24,061 nucleotides of DNA from Eggerthellaceae bacterium UBA5808 (GTDB lineage Bacteria; Actinomycetota; Coriobacteriia; Coriobacteriales; Eggerthellaceae), in NCBI GenBank assembly GCA_002417975.1, contig DIDE01000040.1:5120-29180 (forward strand), written 5' to 3'. Shown here piece after piece: positions 14,873 to 24,047 of this stretch; position 1 is the first letter of the stretch, and the number at the start of each line of letters is the position of its first letter. The notes under the pieces are model-generated. The model saw nothing but the letters and a program-made list of their open reading frames with translations, did not search any database and was not told the DNA's origin. The position numbers were made by a program, and so were the translations under genes.

Positions 14873-15780
14873 TGTAACCCTCCGATAAGCGTTGTAACAT
14901 CATCAACTCCATTTAATTGACAATATGATCTGATACCCTCAATCACATGCATCGTCGATCGTGGATCTATAAAATTTGCTATACCCACAGCAACAGCAGT
15001 TGCACCAGCAAGCATAAATTCGATTGCATCTGTCCCAGATGAAATGCCACCCATACCAAGAATTGGCACCGAAACAGCTTGATGAACTTGCCATACCATA
15101 CGCAACGCAATAGGTTTAATAGCAGGACCAGAAAGTCCGCCAACAACACGCGCAAGCTCCGGTTTACGCGTTTGCGCATTAATTGCCATGCCAAGAACCG
15201 TATTGATCAAGGAAATCGCATCGGCGCCACCAGCCTCTGCAGCTCGAGCGATTTCGGTAATATCGGTCACGTTAGGCGTAAGTTTAACGATCAAAGGCCG
15301 TTTCGTTGCACGACGGCACATCCCAACAATCTTCTCTACACTCGGAGCATGCGTGCCAAACGTCATGCCACCCTCATCGACATTGGGACACGAAATATTA
15401 ACTTCATAGGCATCAACACGGTTACAGGACTCAAGCGATTCAATGACCTTGATATATTCATCAAAAGAATGACCCGACACATTAACGATAACAGGGACAG
15501 TGTATGCTTCAAGCGCCTTAAGTTCATGCTGTTTAAGAGACGCTACGCCAGGATTCTGCAGTCCAATAGAATTTAGAATCCCCGACGGAGTTTCAGCAAT
15601 GCGAGGAGCGTCATTGCCACCCCATCCATTAAGAGAAACACCTTTAGTGGTCAATGCACCGAGCTCGTTTAAATCAATGAAGTCGCCATACTCTTGACCA
15701 GCTGCAAACGTACCCGATGCAACTGTCACAGGATTTTTCATGACAAGTCCACCAAGATTAACCGATAGATCAATGCCCAT
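14866..15780 (-). CDS. pyrD: Dihydroorotate dehydrogenase B, catalytic subunit
   Basis: PyrD oxidises dihydroorotate to orotate with FMN; in class 1B electrons pass to NAD via PyrK. The 304-residue protein has NPVTVASGTF at 16-25, TTKGVSL at 44-50, SIGLQNPG at 71-78, VNISCPNVDEGG at 127-138 with catalytic Cys131 (Cys instead of Ser, as in class 1 enzymes), VKLTPNV, and the FMN-phosphate GMGGISSG. The ATG at 15780 overlaps the pyrK TAA by one base; a GTG at 15786 is an alternative. GAGGTGG inside the pyrK end serves as ribosome site. pyrK directly upstream fixes the class as 1B and the acceptor as NAD. Confidence 0.97.
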   Translation of the reverse strand: MGIDLSVNLGGLVMKNPVTVASGTFAAGQEYGDFIDLNELGALTTKGVSLNGWGGNDAPRIAETPSGILNSIGLQNPGVASLKQHELKALEAYTVPVIVNVSGHSFDEYIKVIESLESCNRVDAYEVNISCPNVDEGGMTFGTHAPSVEKIVGMCRRATKRPLIVKLTPNVTDITEIARAAEAGGADAISLINTVLGMAINAQTRKPELARVVGGLSGPAIKPIALRMVWQVHQAVSVPILGMGGISSGTDAIEFMLAGATAVAVGIANFIDPRSTMHVIEGIRSYCQLNGVDDVTTLIGGLQC

Positions 15781-16559
15781 TACCACACCACCTCTTCGCT
15801 CTTAAAAACAGGTCCATCAACACATGCTCGACGTTTACCGTGAATCGTATCAACAACGCATGAAAGACATGCCCCAATACCACATGCCATACGCTTTTCC
15901 ATAGAAATTTGACACGGAATCTGCGCATCACGACATTGATCAGACACCGCATGCATAAGTGGCTCAGGGCCACAGCAGAACACCATATCATACGATGTTG
16001 TTCCGAGCAGACGCTGCACGGGAATCGTGCAAAAACCTGAAACGCCAAATGATCCATCATCGGTACATGCAATTGGTGCATGTTCAATAACGTTACGGAA
16101 ATCTTCATAGGTAACCAGCGCATCAAGCGTTTGCGCGCCAATTACTACGTCGGTATCAATATGTTGTTCTTTAAGTTTGCGAGCTAAAAGGAACAAAGGT
16201 GCGCTTCCTACGCCTCCACCAACAAGTAGCACTCGATGAGCATCATTAGGTACAATCCATCCATGTCCGATCGCACCTATAACAGACATACGATCGCCCG
16301 GAACAAGTTCCGTCATGCGATCAGTGCCAAAACCTACAACCTGATACAGAATAGAAATAATAGACTTACCATCAGTGTCATAGACAGAAAAGGGACGACG
16401 AAGAACATGCCCTTCTATCCCTGGCACACTTACATGAATAAATTGCCCAGGTTCAATGCTTTGAGCACAATGCGGTGCATCAAGACGCATCAAAAACAGC
16501 CGGGGGCCAACCTCTTCGTTTGAGATAATCGGACAAATTCCTTCGACTAACTTACTCAT
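15780..16559 (-). CDS. pyrK: Dihydroorotate dehydrogenase B, electron-transfer subunit
   Basis: PyrK carries FAD and a [2Fe-2S] cluster and moves electrons from PyrD FMN to NAD. The 259-residue protein has the FAD motif RRPFS at 54-58, a ferredoxin-reductase NAD domain beginning VLLVGGGVGSAPL at 110-122, a CGPEP motif at 196-200, and a C-terminal cluster with Cys226, Cys231, Cys234 and Cys246 (MACGIGACLSC ... RRAC), the PyrK-specific spacing C-x4-C-x2-C-x11-C. The ATG at 16559 has GAGGTG six bases upstream and lies three bases past the carB stop. The stop overlaps pyrD. Confidence 0.97.
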   Translation of the reverse strand: MSKLVEGICPIISNEEVGPRLFLMRLDAPHCAQSIEPGQFIHVSVPGIEGHVLRRPFSVYDTDGKSIISILYQVVGFGTDRMTELVPGDRMSVIGAIGHGWIVPNDAHRVLLVGGGVGSAPLFLLARKLKEQHIDTDVVIGAQTLDALVTYEDFRNVIEHAPIACTDDGSFGVSGFCTIPVQRLLGTTSYDMVFCCGPEPLMHAVSDQCRDAQIPCQISMEKRMACGIGACLSCVVDTIHGKRRACVDGPVFKSEEVVW

Positions 16560-16562
16560 TGT

Positions 16563-19500
16563 TTACACCTCACATTGAGGAAGATCTTGTAGCGCCACAA
16601 TGGGAAGACCTGTTTCGCGGACCGTCTCCATTGCCATTACCACAGCTTGGGCACCTGCAAGGTTACTTTCATTCGTTACGCCATAGCGCACTGCTGCACC
16701 ACGGAGCAGATATCCATCGTCACGTGTCTCATGTCCATACGGAATATTAATCATAAAAGCAATATCACCGTGTGCAATCATGTCTCGAATATTTGGAGAA
16801 GGTTCAGAAACACGACGGACAACGTCAACATTAATACCCGACGCACGAAGAATACGCGCAGTTCCTTCAGTCGCACACAGGTTAAAACCAAGACGAACAA
16901 CATCGCGCGCAATAGGCACAACAGCGCGCTTATCGCGGTCACACACCGAAATAAAGACCGTACCGCTCTGAGGGAATTTATAGTCAATCGCAAGCTGGGT
17001 CTTTGCGTACGCCGCAGGGAAACTCGATGCAACGCCCATAACTTCGCCCGTCGATTTCATTTCGGGTCCTAAAATAGCATCACTGCCAGGGAAACGTCCA
17101 AAAGGCATAACAGCTTCTTTTACACTAAAATGGTCGAGACGTCGATCATCAGGCGGAAGGCCAAGATCGCTAATCTTTTTCCCTTCCATAATCAACGCAG
17201 CGCACTTAGCCAAAGGAACACCTGTCGCCTTAGATACAAAAGGAACCGTACGAGACGCACGAGGATTAGCCTCAATAACGTAGATCATCGCATCTTTGAT
17301 TGCGTACTGGACATTGATCAATCCAACAACACCAAGTCGCAGCGCAAGCTGACGAGTGATACTACGCAGCTGTGCAGTAATCGCCTCAGAAAACGCAAAC
17401 GGTGGCGTGCAGCACGCACTATCCCCTGAATGAATTCCTGCCATTTCGATATGTTCCAAAACGCCACCAATATAAACCTGGTCGCCATCGCATAATGCAT
17501 CAACATCGCATTCGACAGCTTTTTCAAGAAAGCGATCAAGATAAATTGGATGATCAGGAGAAATATGAGCAGCTTTAGTCATATACTTCTCAAGCTGCGC
17601 ACCATCATAGACAATTGCCATGCCGCGTCCACCAAGAACATAGCTTGGACGAACAAGCAGCGGGAAACCAATATCGTCGGCAACATCGCACGCATCTTCG
17701 AATGTTGATGCCATACCCGAACGTGGATACGTAATATGCATCTCATCAAGAATCGATGAAAAACGATCACGATCTTCAGCCAAATCGATTGCCTCAGGCT
17801 GAGTGCCCATAATAGGAACGCCAGCTTCGAGAAGCGCATGAGCAAGTTTAAGTGGTGTCTGTCCACCAAGCGTAACAATCACGCCATCAGGGTGTTCAAC
17901 GTCAACAATGTCCATGACATCTTCAAAGGTCAAAGGCTCAAAATACAATTTATCGGACGTATCGTAATCAGTAGAAACCGTTTCGGGGTTGCAGTTGACC
18001 ATGATTGTCTCATACCCGGCGTCATGGAGCGCATAGCTTGCATGAACACAGCAATAATCGAACTCAATGCCTTGACCAATTCGATTAGGACCTGCACCAA
18101 GAATCATTACGCGTTTTTGCTGTTTAGGCGCAATTTCGCTCTCGCCCGTTTCATAGGTTTTGTAATGATACGCTGTCGTGCTCTCAAATTCCGCAGCACA
18201 CGTATCGACAGTTTTGAAAACAGGCGTTACGCCAAGACCCTTGCGATATGCGCGAACAGCTGCTTCACTCGATCCCGTTAAATGAGCAATCTCGACATCA
18301 GAAATACCATAACGTTTAAGAACACGCATTCCATCTGCATCTATTTGATCAAGACGGAAATGACGTAGAGCCTCCTGAACCGACACCATATCGGCAATAC
18401 AGTTCATAAAGAAAGGATCAATTCCGCTACAAGCGCATAGTTCCTCGACGCTTTGGCCACGACGAAGTGCTTCGGCTAGATAGTAAATTCGATCTTGGGT
18501 TGGACGTGAACAAAGATCCTCAAAATTATCTTCATCAAAATGATTGCCATCGGCGCCCAAGCCCATATGGCCATTTTCAAGGCTACGTAAGGCTTTGCCA
18601 AGTGACTCTTCGAATGTACGACCGATAGCCATAACTTCGCCAACGGCTTTCATACGCGTTGTAAGCGTGTCATCGGTTCCTTGGAACTTTTCAAAAGCAA
18701 AACGAGGAATCTTAACAACACAATAATCAATGCTTGGTTCAAAGCACGCTGGTGTTGCTTGGGTGATATCGTTCGTTATTTCATCAAGCGTATAGCCAAC
18801 GGCAAGTTTAGCTGCAGCTTTAGCAATCGGGAACCCTGTCGCCTTTGAAGCAAGTGCAGAAGAACGTGACACACGAGGATTCATTTCAATAACGATTAGA
18901 CGACCATCGCGTGGATTGACAGCAAACTGAACGTTCGATCCGCCCGTCTCAACACCGATCTTTTCCAAAATAGCAAGACTTGCTACACGCATACGTTGAT
19001 ATTCGATATCAGAAAGCGTCTGAGCAGGTGCAACCGTGATGGAATCACCCGTATGAACACCCATAGCATCAAAGTTTTCAATAGAGCATACGATGATACC
19101 GTTGCCAGAACGGTCACGCATGACCTCCATCTCATATTCTTTCCAGCCTTCAATGCTCTCTTCAACAAGCACTTCATTCGCAGGAGATAGATCGATGCCC
19201 TGAGAAACAATACGTACTAATTCTTCTTCGGTATGCGCAATGCCGCCACCCGCACCGCCAAGCGTAAAGCTTGGACGAATTACGAGAGGATAGCCGATTT
19301 CTATTCCGAGTTTTTTTGCATCTTCGACTGAATAAGCATATCCACTTCGTGCGGTTTCAAGGCCGAGTTCATCCATTGCCTCATTAAAGAGTTTACGATC
19401 CTCGCCACGCTCAATTGCAGGCAGATCGCATCCAATCATTTCGACACCGTATTTATCGAGCACGCCACTCTTTGCAAGCTCAACGGCAGTGTTAAGACCA

Positions 19501-19787
19501 GTCTGTCCGCCTAACGTAGGTAGCAGCGCGTCCGGATGCTCTTTTGCAATAACCTTTTCGACGAACTCTGGCGTAATAGGCTCGACATACGTACGCCACG
19601 CAAGCTGAGGATCCGTCATAATCGTTGCAGGATTCGAATTAACAAGAATGACTTGATAGCCGTCTTCGGCAAGTACCTTGCACGCCTGCGTACCCGAATA
19701 GTCAAATTCGCATGCCTGACCAATAACGATAGGACCGCTACCAATTACAAGAATACGTTGTAAATCTTCACGTTTAGGCACGAACAT
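16563..19787 (-). CDS. carB: Carbamoyl-phosphate synthase, large subunit
   Basis: CarB makes carbamoyl phosphate from bicarbonate, two ATP and ammonia supplied by CarA, feeding pyrimidines and arginine. The protein is 1074 residues, the family length. Two homologous ATP-grasp halves are visible: ILVIGSGPIVIGQACEFDYSG at 12-32 and VMILGAGPNRIGQGIEFDYC in the middle; each is followed by NPxTxxTD/S and GGQTxLxxA motifs, and ATP-grasp blocks SFTLGGAGGGIA and SYVLGGRGMAIV. An MGS-like regulatory domain ends it (ARILRASGINVDVV). The ATG at 19787 overlaps the carA end by 14 bases, with GAGG six bases upstream; an open frame extends back to 19838 but is rejected because CarB proteins begin here. Confidence 0.98.
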   Translation of the reverse strand: MFVPKREDLQRILVIGSGPIVIGQACEFDYSGTQACKVLAEDGYQVILVNSNPATIMTDPQLAWRTYVEPITPEFVEKVIAKEHPDALLPTLGGQTGLNTAVELAKSGVLDKYGVEMIGCDLPAIERGEDRKLFNEAMDELGLETARSGYAYSVEDAKKLGIEIGYPLVIRPSFTLGGAGGGIAHTEEELVRIVSQGIDLSPANEVLVEESIEGWKEYEMEVMRDRSGNGIIVCSIENFDAMGVHTGDSITVAPAQTLSDIEYQRMRVASLAILEKIGVETGGSNVQFAVNPRDGRLIVIEMNPRVSRSSALASKATGFPIAKAAAKLAVGYTLDEITNDITQATPACFEPSIDYCVVKIPRFAFEKFQGTDDTLTTRMKAVGEVMAIGRTFEESLGKALRSLENGHMGLGADGNHFDEDNFEDLCSRPTQDRIYYLAEALRRGQSVEELCACSGIDPFFMNCIADMVSVQEALRHFRLDQIDADGMRVLKRYGISDVEIAHLTGSSEAAVRAYRKGLGVTPVFKTVDTCAAEFESTTAYHYKTYETGESEIAPKQQKRVMILGAGPNRIGQGIEFDYCCVHASYALHDAGYETIMVNCNPETVSTDYDTSDKLYFEPLTFEDVMDIVDVEHPDGVIVTLGGQTPLKLAHALLEAGVPIMGTQPEAIDLAEDRDRFSSILDEMHITYPRSGMASTFEDACDVADDIGFPLLVRPSYVLGGRGMAIVYDGAQLEKYMTKAAHISPDHPIYLDRFLEKAVECDVDALCDGDQVYIGGVLEHIEMAGIHSGDSACCTPPFAFSEAITAQLRSITRQLALRLGVVGLINVQYAIKDAMIYVIEANPRASRTVPFVSKATGVPLAKCAALIMEGKKISDLGLPPDDRRLDHFSVKEAVMPFGRFPGSDAILGPEMKSTGEVMGVASSFPAAYAKTQLAIDYKFPQSGTVFISVCDRDKRAVVPIARDVVRLGFNLCATEGTARILRASGINVDVVRRVSEPSPNIRDMIAHGDIAFMINIPYGHETRDDGYLLRGAAVRYGVTNESNLAGAQAVVMAMETVRETGLPIVALQDLPQCEV

Positions 19788-21129
19788 CGCCTTCCTCTTC
19801 AGCAGCGAATTTCCAACCAGCAAGACGATCTTGTGCAATATCTATATCAAGATAATCATCGCGTCCATCCATCAAACGACAAAACGCGGTAAATAAATAA
19901 TGGGCATCAGTTGGACCAGGAGAAGCCTCAGGATGATATTGCACCGAAAACGCAGGAACATCCAAGCAGGCAATACCTTCGCACGTTCCATCATTAAGAT
20001 TGACATGCGTAAGTTGTATGCGACCTGCACGATCATTTTGTACAACAGGCGCAATACGGGCACGGGACCAAAAACGTAGATCCTGCTCATGACCGCTATA
20101 CCCTTTGCATAAATCAGGTACGAGTGAGCCGAGGCTTGAGAATACTGTTCCAAATCCATGATTCTGAGCCGTAATTTCAACACGACCGGTTCGAAGATTC
20201 ATAACAGGCTGATTGCCACCACGATGACCAAAAGGTAATTTCTCTATCGTCGCACCGCATGCCTTACTAAGCATTTGATGTCCCAAGCAGATGCCAAACA
20301 GAGGTACCTTCCCTAATAACATTTCGACTTGAGATGAAGTTTCTCCCACAGCATCAGGATCACCAGGGCCATTACTTAAAAACACACCATCAGGATGAAG
20401 AGACAACACCTCTTCGGCCGGAGTATTCCAAGGAACAACAGTCGTATCGCACCCCGCACGGACAAGACCTTCGAGAATTCCTTGTTTAATTCCGCAGTCA
20501 TATACAACAACTGAATGGCGATTGCCTGATTGGCTCGTCTCTGCAAACGCATGACCCTCAGGAAGATCATTAATGCCGTATGTATGCGAATGATCGCACG
20601 ATACCGTTTTGACAAGATTTTCCCCAACAATCGAGGGAGATTCCTTAACGCGTGCGAGTAAAACCGTAGCGTCAAGCTCTTGCGTTGAAAGCACGGCACG
20701 TTGTGCTCCATAGTCACGGATATGACGTGTTAATGCACGTGTATCGACACCCTCAATTGCAACAACATTATGCGAACGTAAAAACTCAGGAAGCGAACAG
20801 TCGCTTCGCCAGTTCGAGGGATGCGCACACATGTCATGAACTACAAGCCCTCGCAAAGCAAGCGTGTCACGCTGGACATCTTGGAAGCTCACTCCGTAAT
20901 TACCTATTTGAGGATACGTCATAGTAATGATCTGCCCCGCATATGAGGGGTCGGAGATAATCTCAAGATATCCAACAAGAGACGTATTAAAACAAATCTC
21001 GCCAAACACCTCACCCGATGCTCCACAGGATACCCCATGGAACACCGTGCCATCTTCGAGAACTAACAAAGCAGGAGTGTGAATCCCCGCCGAAGTGTGC
21101 TCGAGCAATGCATCGCTTACGTTACTCAA
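19774..21129 (-). CDS. carA: Carbamoyl-phosphate synthase, small (glutaminase) subunit
   Basis: CarA hydrolyses glutamine and channels ammonia to CarB. The N-terminal CPSase domain has LEDGTVFHG at 24-32, FNTSLVGYLEIISDPSYAGQI at 47-67 and the TYPQIGNYG phrase. The class I amidotransferase domain has DCGIKQGIL at 211-219, LSNGPGDP at 251-258, and the triad Cys281 (GICLGHQ), His399 and Glu401 (QYHPE). At 451 residues it is longer than the usual 350-390: about 30 extra residues sit between NHGF (323-326) and THVNLNDG (374-381), plus a C-terminal tail of about 30. The start is TTG at 21129 with AAGGA seven bases upstream; it overlaps the pyrC stop by eight bases. No ATG is available before residue 70. 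Confidence 0.95.
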   Translation of the reverse strand: MSNVSDALLEHTSAGIHTPALLVLEDGTVFHGVSCGASGEVFGEICFNTSLVGYLEIISDPSYAGQIITMTYPQIGNYGVSFQDVQRDTLALRGLVVHDMCAHPSNWRSDCSLPEFLRSHNVVAIEGVDTRALTRHIRDYGAQRAVLSTQELDATVLLARVKESPSIVGENLVKTVSCDHSHTYGINDLPEGHAFAETSQSGNRHSVVVYDCGIKQGILEGLVRAGCDTTVVPWNTPAEEVLSLHPDGVFLSNGPGDPDAVGETSSQVEMLLGKVPLFGICLGHQMLSKACGATIEKLPFGHRGGNQPVMNLRTGRVEITAQNHGFGTVFSSLGSLVPDLCKGYSGHEQDLRFWSRARIAPVVQNDRAGRIQLTHVNLNDGTCEGIACLDVPAFSVQYHPEASPGPTDAHYLFTAFCRLMDGRDDYLDIDIAQDRLAGWKFAAEEEGDVRA

Positions 21130-22414
21130 CTACTGTTCCTTCTTCCATGGTTGCATAGCCAGATACATAGGTATCGGTCGCACGCCCACGAAGCTTTTGC
21201 CCAAGGAATCCGCTGTTCGATGCCTTGGATGCAAAGTCTTCCGCTTTGACCGTCCACGTCATATCAGGGTCAAACACGGTTAAATCAGCCGTGTCGCCTT
21301 GTTGAATCGAAACGCGATCCAATCCAAGAATGGATCGCGGATTAACTGCCATAAGTTCGATCATGCGTTTATAATCAATCGTTCCTTTATGGATAAGATT
21401 AGTTAGCACAAGACCAAGTGAAGTCTCGAGTCCTGTCATGCCAAAGGGCGCAAGCTCAAATTCACGTGCTTTTTCCCACGGCGTATGCGGAGCATGATCG
21501 GTCGCAATACAATCAACGGTGCCATCAGCAACCGCTGCAATCAATGCTGCATTATCATCGGCAGTACGAAGCGGCGGATTAACCTTCAGCGCTGTATCGT
21601 AGTCATCGCCAATCATGTCCTCATTGAGGAACAAATGGTGTGGTGTCACTTCGCATGTCACAGGCAATCCTTCAGCCTTAGCTGAACGAATAAGATCGAT
21701 ACCATGCGCAGTACTCACATGCTGAATGTGAAGCGGTGTGCCCGTTAAACGACACAGTGCAATATCACGCGCAATCTGTGTCTCTTCACCCTCAGCAGGC
21801 CAACCAAGGATACCAAGACGCGTCGAAACAGCGCCTTCATTTACTTGTCCATCTCCGACAAGCGATTCATCCTGACAATGGGAAAGAATTGTGGTATTAA
21901 ACTGATGCGCATAATCCATCACCCGTCGCATCATACCGGCACTTTGAATTCCACGGCCGTCATCCGAAAATGCAACAGCACCATGAGCAGCCATGTCGCC
22001 CATTTCAGAAAGCGTTGTACCCTCAAGTTGCTTTGTGCATGCACCAGCAACATAGACACGGCACTTCCCTACTTCACGAGCACGTCCTTGTATAAATTCC
22101 ACACCAGCTGCAGAATCAATAACAGGATCGGTGTTAGGCATGCAGCACACCGCAGTTATACCACCATGAGCAGCAGCACGAGAACCACTTGCTATATCTT
22201 CTTTAAGTTCGAAGCCAGGTTCGCGAAGATGAACATGCATATCAACAAGACCAGGAACAATAATTTTTCCGGTCATATCACGCGTCTGACCCTTAGGGAT
22301 CGATAAATCTTTCCCAACTTCGACAATGACGCCATCGCGCACAACGATGTCACCTATACAATCAAGATCGATCTGTGGATCGATAATATGTGCATTCTTA
22401 AGCAGTAATGCCAT
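21122..22414 (-). CDS. pyrC: Dihydroorotase, class I
   Basis: PyrC cyclises carbamoyl aspartate to dihydroorotate at a zinc centre. The 430-residue protein has the metal-binding DMHVHLREPG at 58-67 (His60, His62), FSDDGRG at 149-155 with the class I metal-bridging Asp, catalytic-site His179 and His232, EVTPHHL at 255-261 and ATDHAPH at 304-310 with the catalytic Asp306. The length and motifs are those of active class I enzymes, not inactive pyrC-prime forms. The ATG at 22414 overlaps the pyrB end by 17 bases and has GGAGG eight bases upstream. Its stop overlaps carA. Confidence 0.97.
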   Translation of the reverse strand: MALLLKNAHIIDPQIDLDCIGDIVVRDGVIVEVGKDLSIPKGQTRDMTGKIIVPGLVDMHVHLREPGFELKEDIASGSRAAAHGGITAVCCMPNTDPVIDSAAGVEFIQGRAREVGKCRVYVAGACTKQLEGTTLSEMGDMAAHGAVAFSDDGRGIQSAGMMRRVMDYAHQFNTTILSHCQDESLVGDGQVNEGAVSTRLGILGWPAEGEETQIARDIALCRLTGTPLHIQHVSTAHGIDLIRSAKAEGLPVTCEVTPHHLFLNEDMIGDDYDTALKVNPPLRTADDNAALIAAVADGTVDCIATDHAPHTPWEKAREFELAPFGMTGLETSLGLVLTNLIHKGTIDYKRMIELMAVNPRSILGLDRVSIQQGDTADLTVFDPDMTWTVKAEDFASKASNSGFLGQKLRGRATDTYVSGYATMEEGTVVE

Positions 22415-23342
22415 GTTCGCTCCCTCCTAGCAACAAATACAAAGCAGCCATACGTACACAGATACCGCCATACACCTGGTCAAGAATGATTGAGCGTTGC
22501 GGATGATCAGCCATATAGCTATCAAGTTCAACACCGCGGTTAATAGGACCCGGATGACAAATAATCGCTTCTGGCCTCATAAGATGTTCGCGCTCCTGCG
22601 TAAGACCAAATAGCATATTGTATTCACGAAGGCTTGGATACGGCGCGCCCTCAAGTCGCTCACGCTGAATGCGAAGCATATAAACAACATCGAGTTCGGG
22701 CAGCGCTTCATCTAGATTGCTCGTTACTCGATCCACGCCTAACACTTCTGGACGCGCAGGGAGCAATGTCGCTGGTGCAATAACCGTCACCGAGCATCCA
22801 ACCTTTTTGAGCGCAGGAATAAGCGATCCGCATACACGCGAATGCCCAATATCACCAACAATGCCAACATTCAATCCGTCAAGATGGCCAACCTTCTGCC
22901 AAATGCTAAATAGATCGAGCAACGCTTGAGTAGGATGTTGATGCTTGCCATCGCCTGCATCAATGACACCAGCGCTCGTATGACGCGTGATAATGCCAGG
23001 AACGCCCGCATGTTTATCACGAACGACTACCATATCAATTTTATATGAGCTAAGCGTCTCAATCGTATCGATAAGACTTTCGCCTTTAACTGTTGAAGAC
23101 GACGAACCTCCAAAATTCAGACTGTCACACGAAAGACGTTTTTCGGCCAGTTCAAAGCTTGAACGCGTACGCGTCGAAGGCTCGTTGAACATGTTGACAA
23201 CGGTAAGACCCTTAAGCGTAGGCAATTTTTTAATTTTGCGCTCATTGACGCCTTTAAAATAGACTGCCGTTTCGAGAATACGCATGATATCCTCAGCAGA
23301 ATAGTCATTGATATCAATAAGATCAGTATGCGAAAATGCCAT
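22398..23342 (-). CDS. pyrB: Aspartate carbamoyltransferase, catalytic subunit
   Basis: PyrB condenses carbamoyl phosphate with aspartate, the committed step of the pathway. The 314-residue protein has the carbamoyl-phosphate motif PSTRTRSSF at 55-63, SSSTVKGES in the 80s loop with its lysine, VVVRDKHAG with the conserved Arg (the usual His-Pro after it is Asp-Lys), HPTQALLDLF, and HPGPINRGVE near the C-terminus. No pyrI regulatory subunit is adjacent, so allosteric control of the E. coli type is unlikely. It begins three bases after the pyrR stop and overlaps pyrC. Confidence 0.97.
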   Translation of the reverse strand: MAFSHTDLIDINDYSAEDIMRILETAVYFKGVNERKIKKLPTLKGLTVVNMFNEPSTRTRSSFELAEKRLSCDSLNFGGSSSSTVKGESLIDTIETLSSYKIDMVVVRDKHAGVPGIITRHTSAGVIDAGDGKHQHPTQALLDLFSIWQKVGHLDGLNVGIVGDIGHSRVCGSLIPALKKVGCSVTVIAPATLLPARPEVLGVDRVTSNLDEALPELDVVYMLRIQRERLEGAPYPSLREYNMLFGLTQEREHLMRPEAIICHPGPINRGVELDSYMADHPQRSIILDQVYGGICVRMAALYLLLGGSEHGITA

Positions 23343-23345
23343 GAG

Positions 23346-23933
23346 TTACTCACCTTCCGATGAAGGCGCATCGGCGCCGCTCGTACTATCGCCATCAAGG
23401 ATTTCAACTTCGGATCTACCGTCAACTTCCTTAAGGAACGTGCGAACATTTTCATTCGCTGCACTCGGAACATTTTTACCAACGTAATCTGCACGAATTG
23501 GCAGCTCACGATGGCCTCGATCAACGAGAACCGCAAGTTGAACGGTCGAAGGTCGACCCATGTCCATAAGGGCATCAAGAGCAGCACGAATAGTGCGACC
23601 GGTATACAGTACATCGTCGACAAGGATGACGTCTTTACCATTGATGTCAAAAGGAATATGAGTTCCGTGGACTTCAGGTGCGAGATGAGTCATATAGTCA
23701 TCTCGATAAAAGCTGATGTCGAGATGTCCAAAGGGAATCGTTTTCCCTTCGATGTGTTCAATCTCATCTCTCAACACTTTGGCGAGCGTATCGCCTCGTG
23801 TGACGATTCCAACAAGTGCGAGATTATCTGCACCGTGGTTCGTCTCTAAAATCTGATGAGCGATGCGCGTAAGTGCACGCTCAATTTCCGCCTCATCCAT
23901 ACAGACGGATTTTACATGTTGACTGCCGTTCAT
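23346..23933 (-). CDS. pyrR: Pyrimidine operon regulator PyrR / uracil phosphoribosyltransferase
   Basis: PyrR binds pyr mRNA in response to UMP and represses the operon; many also have uracil phosphoribosyltransferase activity. The 195-residue protein has IVTRGDTLAKVL at 43-54, HLDISFYRDDY at 70-80, and the PRPP-binding VILVDDVLYTGRT at 102-114, then AVLVDRGHRELPIRADYVGKNVP, all typical of PyrR. The tail after EILDGD is about 14 Ser/Glu-rich residues, longer than usual. The ATG at 23933 has AAGGAG five bases upstream; an ATG at 23951 overlaps the ribosome site and is rejected. It heads the pyr operon, the standard place for this regulator. Confidence 0.96.
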   Translation of the reverse strand: MNGSQHVKSVCMDEAEIERALTRIAHQILETNHGADNLALVGIVTRGDTLAKVLRDEIEHIEGKTIPFGHLDISFYRDDYMTHLAPEVHGTHIPFDINGKDVILVDDVLYTGRTIRAALDALMDMGRPSTVQLAVLVDRGHRELPIRADYVGKNVPSAANENVRTFLKEVDGRSEVEILDGDSTSGADAPSSEGE

Positions 23934-24010
23934 ACACACTCCTTTTCTCATCGAGTGCGTACAGACGAACCGCCCAGACCATTCCCTGCATGCGCGTAAA
24001 CAACCGAAGC

Positions 24011-24019
24011 ATCATATCA
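24011..24019 (-). promoter_or_regulatory. Candidate extended -10 promoter of the pyr operon
   Basis: The minus strand reads TGA-TATGAT, an extended -10 with 5 of 6 matches, lacking a good -35. The leader to the pyrR ATG would be about 70 bases. In that leader I see only a weak resemblance to a PyrR-binding loop (around 23970-23985) and no terminator hairpin with a T-run, so control by transcription attenuation is not visible before pyrR. Confidence 0.35.
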
Positions 24020-24047
24020 TTGCGCCTTGTACGCCCGCCCCAGACAT

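Noticed and set aside
15079..15576. 165-codon plus-strand open frame inside pyrD
   Set aside because: It is antisense to a certain gene, lacks a ribosome site and has a composition typical of shadow frames.
19788..19838. Extended CarB N-terminus beginning at 19838
   Set aside because: CarB proteins begin at MxxPKR; the extra 17 residues only translate the carA end in another frame.
23957..24034. GCGTACA (23957-23963) and TGTACGC (24028-24034) as a leader stem before pyrR
   Set aside because: The arms are about 65 bases apart and the candidate -10 lies between them, so they would probably not both be transcribed.
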